NCBI GenBank assembly: GCA_000727475.1
Contig: KL647318.1
Span: forward strand, 786,201 to 850,200
From: Sarcocystis neurona
Taxonomy: Eukaryota > Apicomplexa > Conoidasida > Eucoccidiorida > Sarcocystidae
Length of the DNA: 64,000 bases
Direction: 5' to 3'
The notes under the pieces were generated by a model that was not told the origin of the DNA, searched no databases, and was given only the letters and a program-made list of their open reading frames with translations. A program made the position numbers and the translations under genes. Shown in pieces: positions 12,901 to 22,639 of the stretch (positions within the stretch are counted from its first letter, which is position 1; each line of letters opens with the position of its first letter).

Positions 12901-15900
12901 TTCTAGCGGGCAGTGGCTCTGCCGTCGAGGACGCGGAGGAGCAAGAGCGGAGAAGTGCCGCGGACGAGCGGCTGCTGCAGGTGAATGAGGAGAACGTGGA
13001 AGAAGTTACGATCTCCGCGGCGGATGAAGACTTCCTTCAGCTGCACGAGGTAGACAGTGGGCAGCAGCAGCAGCAGCAGGAGCAGCACCACTCCCACGAG
13101 GAAGGAGGAGAAGAAGGAGCCGATATGAACGGACCGGCGGTCGACGCGTACGTCGGCAGCTTCTTGAACATTCGTCACCCGGAGCTGCGAGACGTCGTCG
13201 CCCAGGAACTGCGTTTTGTGCCGGAGTACTCGAACTACTGGCGAACGAATACTCAGCCATTTCACCGGGGACAGGTATGTGCAAGCAGCACACATGTGCA
13301 GAGCAGCGTGACTTCCTGGTGTTGCTGCTGCTGCAGCAGCAGCAGAAAGCGCGCCCCGTGGCAGAGAGACAGAGTGAGACACACACGAAAGGAAGACAGG
13401 GCGGCGAGTCGAAAAGGAACGTCACAGCGAAGAGAAGAAGTAGGGGGGCAGAGGAGAGGGCAGGGAGACGAAGAAGCAGAAGAGAAGGCAGTTGCCTCCT
13501 GGGAAGATCGACGCAGCAGCCAAGTGTGCAGGCACAAGAAGCGGAAAGGGATATCACCGGCAGCAGCAGTCACCGGATGCTGCAGCAGCGGCATGCAGCA
13601 GACAGCGACAGAGCAGGCGCGGCCGAGCCGCACAGCATCAGCCTCGCAGGAGCAGCAGCAGCAGGGGGGAAAGTCTTTCGTAGATGGCAACAGCAACCGC
13701 GACGCTTCCTTTCCTTTCCCCCTCTTCCCCCGGCAAGGGCAGCCGCAAATAAGCGAAGCAGCAACAGCAGCAGAAACACAGCTTTCTGTCTCTCCGAGTA
13801 TGATGCAGTACCAGCAGCAGCACCTATGGCCTCCGTGCCGCACCAGGAATCTTCTCCTGGTGTTGTCGCAGCAGCCCCGCTAGCAGCAGCCGCAGCCGCG
13901 CGGAGAACGCGCCGAGCAGCTGCCCAGTGCTGCCTCTCTGACGTCCTCACGTAGCCGCTGCAGCGACGCGTTGACACCGACTATCCGTGAGCCACAGCAG
14001 CAGCAGCAGCTGCGCTCCATATTCCGTCAGAAGAAGCCAGCCTCTGTCCCTCTCGCCATGTACATATATAATATATTCATTCTCACATGTGTACATATAC
14101 GTGCAGCCTATGTGTCTCTCTATCTACCTGTATATATATATATATGTATGGGTATCATATATCATGTATATAAGGATGCTCCGAAGTGCATGTGCGTATG
14201 GTTCTATTAGTTTGCCATGCCTTCCTGTGCTTGTGGCTAAGTGAGGCCTCTACATTCATTTCTTCTTCCAAGTATGTGTCTGTTGAGAGTATATATATAT
14301 GTATATACATATGTATGTGTATGTATGGGTATACGTTGGTAGACATGTGTATGTGTGTGTAGTCGACGCAGGTGACTTTTCTGTGCTGCTGTTGCTTTGC
14401 AGGTCGGGAAGACCAGCAGAAAATATGACTCGGACTACCCCATCTACGACTATCGGAAGTTCGACTTTGGGATGGCCAAGTTCTCTGCGTTGAATCTCGC
14501 TTGCATGCAGGACGCTGCATGCATCGTTGTCGCCGACGACCCGCGCGTCGAGGAAGAGGAAGAGGCCGCAGCAGTAGCAGCAACAGCAACTCCCGGAGGA
14601 GGAAGAGAGCAGGCGAGCAGCAGCAGGCGCAGCAGCGCGGCGTCCACCAGCAGCGCGACGGAAGAGAAGAAAGCGCGCGGCGCTGCGCTGCTGCAAGAAC
14701 TCTTTGCAGAAGAGAAGAAGCAGAACTCCCCAGGAAGAAGTCCGCTGCAACAACAGCAGCAACAAGAAGAAGAGCGCATTTCGCGGGCGCAGGTCGGGCT
14801 GCTGCAACAGCAGCACGGCGACGACACCACGCCGCGCAAACTTCAACAGCAGGGAAGGCAGGAGGAGCGGCAGCAGCACGAACAGGGAGGAGACAAGCAG
14901 CAGCACCCAGAGGAGAAAGAACACCGACAGCACCAGCAGCAGCAGGATGCCAATGATGTATCTAAGAAGGAAAATCCTCAAGAAGGGCGTCAGCGGGAGA
15001 ACGAGCAGCAGGAGCTGCAGCAGGAGCAACAGCAGGAGCAGCAGCAGGAGCACCAGCAGGAGCAGCAGCAGCGGCAGGAGCAGAAGGAGGAAGAGGCGCG
15101 ACAGAATGAGGAGGAGAGGATGGCGCAGGACGACGATGTCGAAGGGGAAACGGAGAGGGAAGGACAGAGGCAGTCGCTTCTAGAACAAGTGGACGTTGCT
15201 GCCGGTGGTGATGGGGACTCGACTCGTTTGTGTGGCTCGGAGAGAACGACGGAGGAGGACGGGGAGGCAGAAGAGAAGAGAAAGCAGCAGGAAGAGGAGA
15301 AGGGGGAGGAACAGAAGACGAAGAAGAAGGAAATGCGATTTCAGCTGCTGCATCTTCTGACAACTGACGCCGTGGATGCTCTCGAGCCGCTGCTGACCGC
15401 TGGGGCCTCTCAGCTGCAGCAAGGAGGAGAAGACAGCGCGCAGCAAGACCGTCCTCTTTTTTCTTCTCTTCCCCCTGCTCACCCGCTGATAAATCCGAGA
15501 GCCGTCATTCACGTGGGGAGGGGAGTCAACTGCACCATCCACCAGACGTTCGTGAGCCTGCAAGACCTGCTGCCGGCGGAGCACCAGCAGCAGCTGCAGC
15601 GGCTGCAGCAGCAGCAGGAGCAGGCGCGGCCGCCGTACTTGCGAGGACGGGGGAGAGGCGGGTTCGTGAACTCCAGCACGCGCGTCGTGCTCGAGCCTGG
15701 CGCCGAGCTGCACCACATCTATGACCAGGTAAAAGTGGCCGGGAGGAGGAGAAGACACAGCTGACAAGCGACCAGACGAGACGAGACGAAACGCCAGCCC
15801 GGTGGGTGAGGGGGGGGAAAGCAAGGAAAACGACGTGCTGACGAGGGAGAAGCAAAAGACCGGGAGGAGGAGGACGAGGAGGAGGAGAAGAAGCAGCAGC

Positions 15901-18900
15901 AGCAGCGGACGCAGGGACAACGAGGGAGGGGACGCTGAAAGAGGCGAAGCGTGACGCGCGTGGGTGCGTGTGTGGGGGGGAGGACGTGGACAGAAGAGCA
16001 GAAGGAGAAGACGGGGAAGGGGAAGAGACGGAGACAGAGGCTGACGAAAAGAAGAAGCAGCAGCAGGGTCCTTGCAAAGACCCCCCGCTGTCAAGAAACA
16101 CGGGCTGCTGCTGTTTGAGAGATGGGGTGCTGCTGCTGCTGTTCAAAAGCGTGTGCTGCTGCTGCTTCTGTTAAGAGGGGCGTGCTGCTGCCGCTGCTGC
16201 TGAAACGCTGTACGCGGACACACGCAGCTGCTGCTGTCGAGAAGTATGGGCGCTGCTGCTGTTCGGGATATGTGGTGCTGCTGCTGCTGCTGAAACTGCT
16301 GCGCTGCTGGTGCTGCTGAGCGGCGTGTGCTGCTGCTGCTGCTGCCGTGGACTGCTGTCTGCTGCTGCGGTTTTTCGGCCGCGTGGTGCTGCGGCGCGAG
16401 GGTGGATGTGTGGCACTGCTGCTGTTGGGCTGCTGCTGCTTCTGCTGCAGGAACAGGGAGAAAGTACGTGGCACTTTGAGAATGTGAGCGTGCAGATGGG
16501 ACGCGGCAGCAGCTACACGTTGCGACACGTTGACATGGGCGCCCTTGCTGGTCGCTTCAATTTGCAGGTACGGCAGCTGAGACAACTCACTCTTTTCCTC
16601 TCTCTTCTCTACAAGAGAAGCTGTCCACGAGTGGACAAATATACACATATATATAGAGAGATATCTGTGTATATGTATGTATATATCTATATATATATAT
16701 ATATGCATGTATGCCTATATGTCTATATGTATGTGTGTATATACATACGTACATATATGCATCTATGTATGTGTATATGCACGTATGTCTGTATGTCTCT
16801 ATGTATGTATGTATATATGAATGTATAGATGTTTAAATATATACGTATACCTTTTGTGTGTCTGGGTTTGTACGCGTATCCACATATTGAGGCTGTAGTA
16901 GAATGTAGGAGAAAGTTGTTGCGAGGGCAGCACTCGACCGTTGCAGGGCTTCCAAGAGCGTGGAGGAGACGAAGCACAGAAGTACCGACGACAGCGTGGC
17001 AGACTTCCCCCGTCCTCCCCTCGTTTAAATGATAGAAGTTGCACAGAGGGAGACACATGAACAGGGAGACAGCGGAACAGGGAGACGGGGGAAGAGAAGA
17101 GGGAGACAGCAGGCGAGGAAGAGAAGGGGAGACGGAGACGGAGAGACGCGCACGGAGAAGTGCGCGAGAAGCGGCAGCAGCCACGTTGAGGTTGATGGAA
17201 AAGGGTCGTCGGTGCGTAGGAACCGAGCGCCTTATATTCGAGTGCCAGCAGAGACGTGTGTCGAGATCGTCTTGCTGCTGCCGCGGTGATCGCGTCTTTT
17301 GCTGCTGTTGCTGCTGCGAGGCTGCTGCTGTCTCTGGCCTGCCGCTGTGCGGTCCTGCTGCTCATCCTAGTGGTGCTAGTGGTGGTGGCCCTGCCGCCGG
17401 CTTCGCCAATGCTGCTGCTGCGTCTGGTGGCCCTGCTGCTGCTGCTGCTTCTTCGCGGCTGCTGCTGCTGCCTCCGCTGGCTTCGTCGATGCTCCTGCTG
17501 CTGCTGCTGCGTCTGCTGGCCTCCTGCTGCGGCGCTGTGTGTGGACAGGTGGAAGGTGAAGAGATGAGCAGCCACACGTCGCTGGGGCTGGCCCTGCTGC
17601 ACGGGAAGCAGCAACACGGGAAATATGAGATGTTCCACCACCTGAAGCCGAGGGCGACGACGAATCAAGTGATGAAGAGTCTCATCGGCGGCAACGGTGA
17701 GCAGCAGCAGGAACTGACGAAACGAAGATACGCGGTCTACACATCTCTGTGTGTGTGTCCCCTGCCGCCCACCAGCAGCAGCAACCGCCACGAGGCAGCC
17801 CACAGCAGACCGAAGACGCTGCTGCTGCTGCAGAGCCGGCGTGAGAGAGTCGCTGCTCGTCTCCTTGCACCAGATGCGATCCTTCCCAAAGACGCACATA
17901 TCATCCCCGTCGTCGCAACAACGTCTGCCTCATGCGTCTCTCACATACATACACATATATATGCACATATATATATATATACGGTTATGTGCGTGTCTGT
18001 CTTACGTGGACATACATCAACACATGGTGTGTCCACATATATATATATATATATGTGCGTCTCTTTATGTAAGGAGGTGTGCACGCCTGCATGTATTTCA
18101 TCTATATATACGTGTACGTCGTAGAAGCCTCAACAAACATGATAATCACGTGTGTCGCATCCATGTGTATATATATATGTATGATATGTGTGTATATGTA
18201 TGATATGTATATGTATGATACGTATGTGTGGATGTATCCATGTATGTATGGATGGATCTGTATGATATGTGTGTGTGTGTGTGTGTCCATGTATGTATGT
18301 ATGGATATGCATGTATGTACCCATGTATGTATGTATATATGTATATGATATGTATGTATGTGTCTATATGTGTATGTATGTGTGTACGTATATACGCGTG
18401 TGTCTACGTATATATGTATGTGTCTATGTATGTATGCGTGTGTCCATGTACATGTGTCTGTGTATGTGTGTATGTGTCTGTGTGTGTGTTTGTATGACAT
18501 GTGTGTACGTGTATGTGTGCGTGTGTATATGCATGTGAACACGCATGCGTCCTCCACGCATGTGCCCCTTTTTTTTTCTGCTTCTTCGGCGTGCAGCTCG
18601 GGGCGTGTGGCGAGGAAGAATTCGCATCGAGCGCGAAGGCACGGGGACCGCAGCAGAATCTCTGAACCGCGTGGTCCTTCTCGACAGAGGCTCGCGATGC
18701 GTCGCCATCCCTTCGCTTGAAATCATTCCTGACGATGTTGTCAAAGTAAAACTCCCCCATTTACACGTGTCTGCCCCTCGTCAATCTCTTCAAAAGTCAA
18801 ATTCAGAGAAGGCCCCGGTTTTCGGCGACTACACGTGTCTGCTTCTCTGCGCCCCGGTGAAAGTGGCCTCTGCTGCCAAGTAGCGAATCGACAGAAAGTG

Positions 18901-21900
18901 GTTTTTTGGTGTGTTTTGGTCTTCGTCAGCATTGACACGTCTCCTCCTCTCCGGTGGGACGAACTCGTCGAGGGGAGGTCGCCTGGCCTTCCTCGAACCC
19001 AATACATCTCATTTGGTCGGCGGGCGCTGTGCCTGTCTGCATGCGTGTGAAGGGGCACACCTCCCCACGCCGTAGACAGAGAGAAGGCGATGAACAACGC
19101 CCTCTGTGCGTCTCTCTAATATACCGACGCCGAAGGCCACGGCTCTGCATAACTCTTGTCACGAATCGCTGCTCGCATTGAAAGGACCTATACTCACCTC
19201 CTCGCTCATACATACATACACATATATCCACGTACCTGTGTACACACACATATATATACGTTTGTTATCTTCTTTCGTATGTGTACACATATATATCACG
19301 TTCTCGTTTGTACACATATATATATGTGTCTACGTATATAGAAGTAGTAGGTCCCCGCTTGTGCGTGTATATATATGTAGCTGGCTTGTACGTGTAGCTA
19401 CGTGTGATAAGCAGACAAAAGGAGTCTGCGGCAACTGCATATTTTTTGAGTGATGTAGAGAGGGCGGTGTGGGGCGGGAAGGGGCTTCATGGGCGTTGTG
19501 TCCTTCGAGAGATTTGTGTGTGGTACACAAATCTTCGCTTGACGCGGTGTACGCATCCTGCGTCATTTGATTTACGCGCAGTACGACCCCAACGCAGGAG
19601 CCACTCCTTGCGCACAAGGTAGACACATGTATATAATATGGGTATATAGGTCTCCGTACGATGCTGCTATACGTTTGCGACGGACACATCTGTGCACGCA
19701 TGTGTAGATGTGTGCGTGCGTAGGACTGGGTAGGTCTTCACACCGCGACGGCTGAGGCGACCGATGGCTCCCGAAGTACCGCGGCCTTATAAGATTTGTG
19801 TGGGTTTGTGTGTCCGTCTCTGCAGAGGCGTCAATGCAGAAATGGAGCCACAAACGTGTTCTTATATATATGTGTGTATATACGGATATGTGTGTATACG
19901 TCCCTACTACTACTACTACGTATGTGGATACGTAGGTAAACGTATGTATGTGTGTTTCTGTATACGTGTGTGTGTGTGTATGTGTATGTAAGTGTGTATC
20001 AGTATGTGTATGTATGCATGTGCGGACCTCTATATATGTGTGCATGTACCTGTCTAGACGTAAATATGTATGTATGCAGGTATGTATGTATGCATGTATG
20101 TGTGAATGTATGTATATAGTATACGTGTGTGTATGTATGTGTGTGTATACGTATGTGTATGTATGTAGTGAGTATGTCTGTGTGTGCGTCTGGATTTGTG
20201 CATGACATCCTTCTTTGACCGTCAGCTGTCGAGTGACGACGACCCCCTGCGCCGATTGTTTGCACGTCTCTACATATGCATGCATACATATATAGAGACA
20301 TACGTCTGCATGCATACACATACATACATATGCATACGTATACAAATGCGGACAAATGCGGACACACAAATGCACAGACACACACATACATATACATACA
20401 TATACATATACATACATATACATACATATACATACATATACATACATATACATATATATACATACATATACATATATATACATACATATACATATATATG
20501 CGTACATATGTATGTTCACACACATACATACATATACGTACCTATGTACACATGTGCATATACACTCGTGCGGGTATGTGCGCTCCTGGAGTCGGCATGT
20601 GGCAGCACCTGCGCGTGGAGACGCGGGGGTGCTTTGCGCGAGGACGTCTCTTCTTCTACGAGGCTGCCTGCATGCGTGTGTGGGGGCTGCTGCTCACCCG
20701 AAGGGGGCAAGCGGGCATGCGCCAAAGCGCGTCCTCCACACGAAGATGTGCGCGGCGTTCATAAATGTGTTTCTCCTGCCTGTGTGCGAGTCTTCAGGGT
20801 TTCCTTGTCTTGCACGTGTGGACGGGACCCCCCTGTCCATATATACGTCTATTCGCCGGAGTTGACCAGAGTCTACGGTCTGCATGCATGCGTGGCGCAT
20901 ATATATGTATCTCTTCTCTGAAATGCGTGACTGTCTTCGCATGGTGCGCGCGGCTCCCGTCCTTAAATCACGCGGTGGAGGGACCCGGGGGGGGTCCCGG
21001 CTGCTGCATGCGCGCGCAGAGACGGGTGGAGACGGGCAGCAGGAGCAGCACAGGGAGCTGCTCGCCGCATGCGGAGGGGGGGGGGACGGCCGAGGGGAGT
21101 GGACCGCCGGCCGCGCAGAGAAAAACGCGACTCGCGCGGATGGCCAACCTGCTGTCGCCTTCCCCTTCCTTTGCGGTCTGCTGTTTTTCCACGTAGGCGA
21201 ACCACGGCGCGATGATACGTGACCTCGATGTGGAGCCGCTGTTTTTTCTCATGTCGCGGGGCATCGACCAGCTGGTTGCCCGCAAGCTGCTCATGAAGGT
21301 GAGACACCCCCCGTTGCCACTGCGCCTTTTCTTCTGTCGCCGTCTCTCCGTGTCTCCCTCGATTTCTCTCCGTGTCTCCCTTTATTTATCCCGGTGTCTC
21401 CCTTTATTTAGCTCGGTGTCTCCCTTTATTTAGCTCGGTGTCTCCCTTTATTTATCCCGGTGTCTCCCTTTATTTAGCTCGGCGTCTCCCGTTCGTCCTC
21501 TCCGTGTCTCCCTCTGTTTTTCTTCGGGGGGACGCCTGCAGGGTGATGCTGCTACATGGAAGTATGTAGACACATGTCTGCGCGGTTTTCTCTTATCTGC
21601 GGCGACGGCCGAGAGCAAATCAGCAGCAGTGCTGCTTCGCGTCTGACGACGTGGGGCTGCTGCGCACACTGCGCGGAGTGCACCCGCAGCACCCCACCTT
21701 CGCCTCCTCCTCCTCGCAAGACCGGGGAACTCGCTTCTGCTGTGCGTCTCTCTATGTGTGGGGTGTCCTCCGATGGCATACCACCGTACGTGTGTGTGAA
21801 GGGAGACTCACCGTTTCCGCTGCCGCATAAATGTCGCTGTGCGGGTATACCTCAAAGGCGGAAAGCAGCAGGCCCTGGTGACAGCACGGTATCACAATAT

Positions 21901-22639
21901 ACGCATATATATATGTGTGGAAGGGGGAGCTCAAATGGCAGTGTTATTACCTACTTGCGTGTGCATGCACACTTGTGTTCTTTGCCTCGTAAAAGTGTGT
22001 CGTCGTATATTATGTAGGTATTTGTATCCGCGTGCTTCACTGTATGTACGTAGGCGTAGGGGAAGTGCGCTTGTTCGCCTGTTCTCGTGGTAAGTTAAGA
22101 TACTTGCAGAACACATCAACTGGCGTATATCTGCAGGTATATACACGCAGTCCCATCGAAACGTATTAAGCGTCGTCGTGTCCCTTTTCTATCGCGCTTC
22201 GCGGAAGTGTACATGTGTGCGAATACGTACGTCTGTGTGGGTGTGAACGTCTTTTCCGAAAGGAAGCCGCCTTCCCGTTTTTCCGTCCCCGCTTTCTCTC
22301 CGTCTCTGTGTTGCTGCTGCGCCGGTCCACATACGTGTGTGTGTGCGTCTCTTTCAGAAACCGCCGCCACGTCTTCGCTTTTGCCTTCCCCCCCCCCTTT
22401 TTCTCGCTGCGGTCGTCTCTCTGTTGAGGTTTTATGGAGACTGACGTACGTGCGAGTCGCAGCAGCAGCGTGAGTGGGTGTGTGTGTTGTCCGGGCAGGC
22501 GTACGCGGACGACGTCGTGGGGCCGATCGCCGACGAACACCTGCGTCAGCGCGTCTACGCGAAGATTCTCGCGATGGCTCCGCAGAAGAAGAGGAAGTTG
22601 AAGAGACACCACATGTTCAGAGGCGGAGAACATGCGTGA
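123..22639 (+). CDS. sufD: Fe-S cluster assembly scaffold SufD, multi-exon gene, 5' end unresolved
   Basis: This is a nuclear gene for the SufD subunit of the SUF iron-sulfur scaffold. In apicomplexans it acts in the apicoplast with plastid-encoded SufB and the ATPase SufC. Proposed exons are: first block ending 6980, then 9146-9479, 10753-13274, 14403-15728, 16451-16567, 17549-17696, 18597-18745, 21197-21298 and 22499-22639 (stop TGA). Every intron is GT/AG and all phases agree (0,1,0,0,0,1,0,0). The last six exons give the SufBD beta-helix: KFSALNLACMQDAACIVV, then a GRGVNCTIHQ strand, LEPGAELHHIYDQ, and ANHGAMIRDLDVEPLFFLMS. The His of NHGA aligns with the catalytically important His360 of E. 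coli SufD. Exons from 9146 on encode 1,612 residues, and with the reliable part of the first block about 2,011. Bacterial SufD has about 420 residues, so most of the excess is Gln/Ala/Ser repeat. The frame is open from 123, but the true start is unknown. Apicoplast targeting is inferred from the family, not seen. Confidence 0.8.
857..952. repeat. CTG/CTGTTG triplet tract
   Basis: Almost pure CTG with TTG, TTC and TAC interruptions on the plus strand. It reads as poly-Leu in one plus frame and poly-Gln on the minus strand. Confidence 0.85.
7080..7735. repeat. TA-rich minisatellite, about 80-110 bp unit, 7 copies
   Basis: A core of AGGAGATCCAACGTATATA followed by GGATACGTACATAT recurs near 7107, 7203, 7284, 7383, 7492, 7591 and 7703. 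The copies are separated by variable TATA/CATA runs. It lies inside a sufD intron. Confidence 0.85.
7908..7962. repeat. GACGGGGAG tandem repeat
   Basis: Six GGGG runs spaced by five bases on the plus strand, in the sufD intron. The arrangement meets the usual pattern for a G-quadruplex. Confidence 0.85.
8968..9136. repeat. CTG/CTC triplet tract ending at an acceptor
   Basis: Runs of CTGCTGCTG broken by CCCTCCCTA and CGGCTGC. It ends a few bases before the acceptor at 9145. Confidence 0.8.
9146..9479 (+). CDS. sufD: sufD exon 9146-9479
   Basis: The exon follows a CTG-rich intron end (GTGTGGTCGGCAG|AACTCG) and closes at TACAAAG|GTAATT in phase 1. It reads NSTAIAVLPGSHLTKPNVD, then a basic, Arg/Gln-rich helical stretch with YVSPKEKKRQQFWQTLL and RPWLLQQHQQQQEEAYRN, and ends AAGGVYK. 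It is non-repetitive and codes in one frame only. I recognise no domain. By position it would be an extension N-terminal to the SufBD core. Confidence 0.7.
9480..10752 (+). other. sufD intron filled with CTG triplets
   Basis: The intron runs from GTAATT to CCTGCAG. From about 9795 to 10700 it is almost wholly CTG/CTT/CTC triplets on the plus strand. That leaves all three plus frames largely open and gives an Ala/Glu/Arg-rich frame on the minus strand, which I do not accept as a gene. The exon phases on both sides agree. Confidence 0.65.
9795..10250. repeat. Long CTG-rich imperfect triplet array
   Basis: Imperfect units of the type GCTGCTGCTTCTCC are repeated across about 450 bases within a sufD intron. 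Confidence 0.8.
10753..13274 (+). CDS. sufD: sufD exon 10753-13274, carries large repeat insertions
   Basis: The acceptor CGCTTCCTGCAG|TGCCGC restores the codon GTG from the phase-1 donor before it. The exon opens with a complex segment, LPLHYQYINHRLYNTFTLLN and HSRLEAFRHEYSLPSFYLLP. A long Ser/Gly/Asn/Glu-rich insertion follows, interrupted by ordered islands (EEQYELVWVDNECHVSVGR; RLGEYLMKEMDAIIVLRDGV). It also contains a tandem QQREG pentapeptide array near 12265-12385. The end is ordered again, SFLNIRHPELRDVVAQELRF then YWRTNTQPFHRGQ, closing at GGACAG|GTATGT in phase 0. The islands probably form the N-terminal helical part of SufD, which is poorly conserved between species. Confidence 0.75.
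12265..12385 (+). repeat. 15-bp coding repeat (QQREG)n in sufD
   Basis: The unit CAGCAGCGGGAGGGC/T occurs six times in succession and then grades into pure CAG. In the sufD frame it encodes QQREG repeats ending in poly-Gln. Confidence 0.9.
13275..14402 (+). other. sufD intron
   Basis: Runs from GTATGT to CTTTGCAG. The first 650 bases are CAG/AGC-rich and resemble exon sequence, so some frames stay open past the donor. The rest is TA/TG-rich with a tract at 14120-14350. The donor is chosen because the SufD protein continues at 14403 in phase. Confidence 0.7.
14403..15728 (+). CDS. sufD: sufD exon 14403-15728, start of SufBD core
   Basis: The acceptor is GTTGCTTTGCAG|GTCGGG. The exon starts VGKTSRKYDSDYPIYDYRKF and then KFSALNLACMQDAACIVV, matching the SufD segment where the chain enters the beta-helix (the family has ALN followed by a small hydrophobic strand). 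A Gln/Glu-rich insertion of roughly 250 residues follows. The core then resumes with NPRAVIHVGRGVNCTIHQTF and NSSTRVVLEPGAELHHIYDQ. The donor is GACCAG|GTAAAA, phase 0. Confidence 0.85.
15729..16450 (+). other. sufD intron, purine-rich then CTG-rich
   Basis: Runs from GTAAAA to CTGCTGCAG. The first half (to about 16075) is GA/CAG-rich. The second half (about 16105-16450) is almost pure TGC/CTG. The two halves have opposite strand bias. Confidence 0.75.
16451..16567 (+). CDS. sufD: sufD exon 16451-16567, SufBD core
   Basis: A short exon of 39 codons reads EQGESTWHFENVSVQMGRGS then LRHVDMGALAGRFNLQ. The pattern of alternating strands followed by a small-residue turn and RFNLQ is typical of SufB/SufD. 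The acceptor is TCTGCTGCAG|GAACAG at the end of a CTG-repeat tract. The donor is TTGCAG|GTACGG. Both are phase 0. Confidence 0.88.
16568..17548 (+). other. sufD intron
   Basis: Runs from GTACGG to GGACAG. It contains a TATG/TATA microsatellite at about 16640-16830, a GA-rich stretch around 17040-17160, and CTG triplets from about 17270 to the acceptor. Confidence 0.75.
16640..16830. repeat. TATG/TATA microsatellite
   Basis: Imperfect TATG, TATA and TGTA units in a sufD intron. Confidence 0.8.
17549..17696 (+). CDS. sufD: sufD exon 17549-17696, SufBD core
   Basis: Reads VEGEEMSSHTSLGLALLHGK and then YEMFHHLKPRATTNQVMKSL. The His-Leu-Lys-Pro followed by a polar pair and a Lys corresponds to the conserved SufD strand 'H..p...S.q..K'. 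The exon starts after GTGTGGACAG and ends GGCAACG|GTGAGC in phase 1. Confidence 0.9.
17697..18596 (+). other. sufD intron with TGTA microsatellite
   Basis: Runs from GTGAGC to GTGCAG. From about 17940 to 18540 it is TATG/TGTG repeat sequence including a GT dinucleotide run near 18263-18285. A poly-T stretch lies just before the acceptor. Confidence 0.75.
17940..18540. repeat. TATG/TGTG microsatellite
   Basis: Imperfect ATGTATGTATG and GTGTGTGT units in a sufD intron. Confidence 0.85.
18597..18745 (+). CDS. sufD: sufD exon 18597-18745, SufBD core
   Basis: The acceptor lies behind a poly-T tract (CTTCTTCGGCGTGCAG|CTCGGG). The first two bases complete the Ala codon of GARGVWRGRIRIEREG, the family's 'garGvf.GkI.V' strand. 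The exon continues NRVVLLDRGSRCVAIPSLEI and IPDDVVK, equivalent to the family's 'P.LeIyaddVk'. The donor is GTCAAA|GTAAAA, phase 0. Confidence 0.9.
18746..21196 (+). other. sufD intron, largest (2.45 kb)
   Basis: Runs from GTAAAA to CACGTAG. TATA/TGTA repeats lie at 19200-19380 and 19860-20560, with unique sequence between and after. The flanking exons join to a continuous SufD segment (VVK then ANHGA), so no exon is missing here. Confidence 0.75.
19860..20560. repeat. TGTA then CATA microsatellite
   Basis: The first part reads TGTATG (to about 20180) and the second CATACATATA (from about 20280), so the two arms are partly complementary. It lies in the largest sufD intron. Confidence 0.8.
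21197..21298 (+). CDS. sufD: sufD exon 21197-21298, carries the conserved His
   Basis: The exon reads ANHGAMIRDLDVEPLFFLMS and then RGIDQLVARKLLMK. It matches the SufD signature 'SHGAT…lFYLrsRGi…A..ll'. The His corresponds to E. coli SufD His360 (established as important for cluster assembly). The residue before it is Asn instead of the common Ser. The acceptor is TTTTTCCACGTAG|GCGAAC and the donor ATGAAG|GTGAGA. Confidence 0.92.
21299..22498 (+). other. sufD intron with 22-bp tandem repeat
   Basis: Runs from GTGAGA to CGGGCAG. It contains a tandem repeat of about 22 bases near 21365-21490; the remainder is unique sequence. Confidence 0.75.
21350..21492. repeat. 22-bp tandem repeat GGTGTCTCCCTTTATTTAGC
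   Basis: About five near-identical copies, alternating AGCTC and TCCC at the unit junction, in the intron before the last sufD exon. Confidence 0.88.
22499..22639 (+). CDS. sufD: sufD last exon
   Basis: The last exon has 46 codons and a TGA stop at 22637-22639. It reads AYADDVVGPIADEHLRQRVY, the C-terminal helix pair of SufD, then a basic tail with KKRKLKRHH. The acceptor is TTGTCCGGGCAG|GCGTAC, phase 0. Confidence 0.88.
   Translation, partial: AYADDVVGPIADEHLRQRVYAKILAMAPQKKRKLKRHHMFRGGEHA

Noticed and set aside
18079..18560. Several overlapping Met/Cys/Val/Tyr-rich frames
   Set aside because: Translations of TGTA/TGTG repeats inside a sufD intron.
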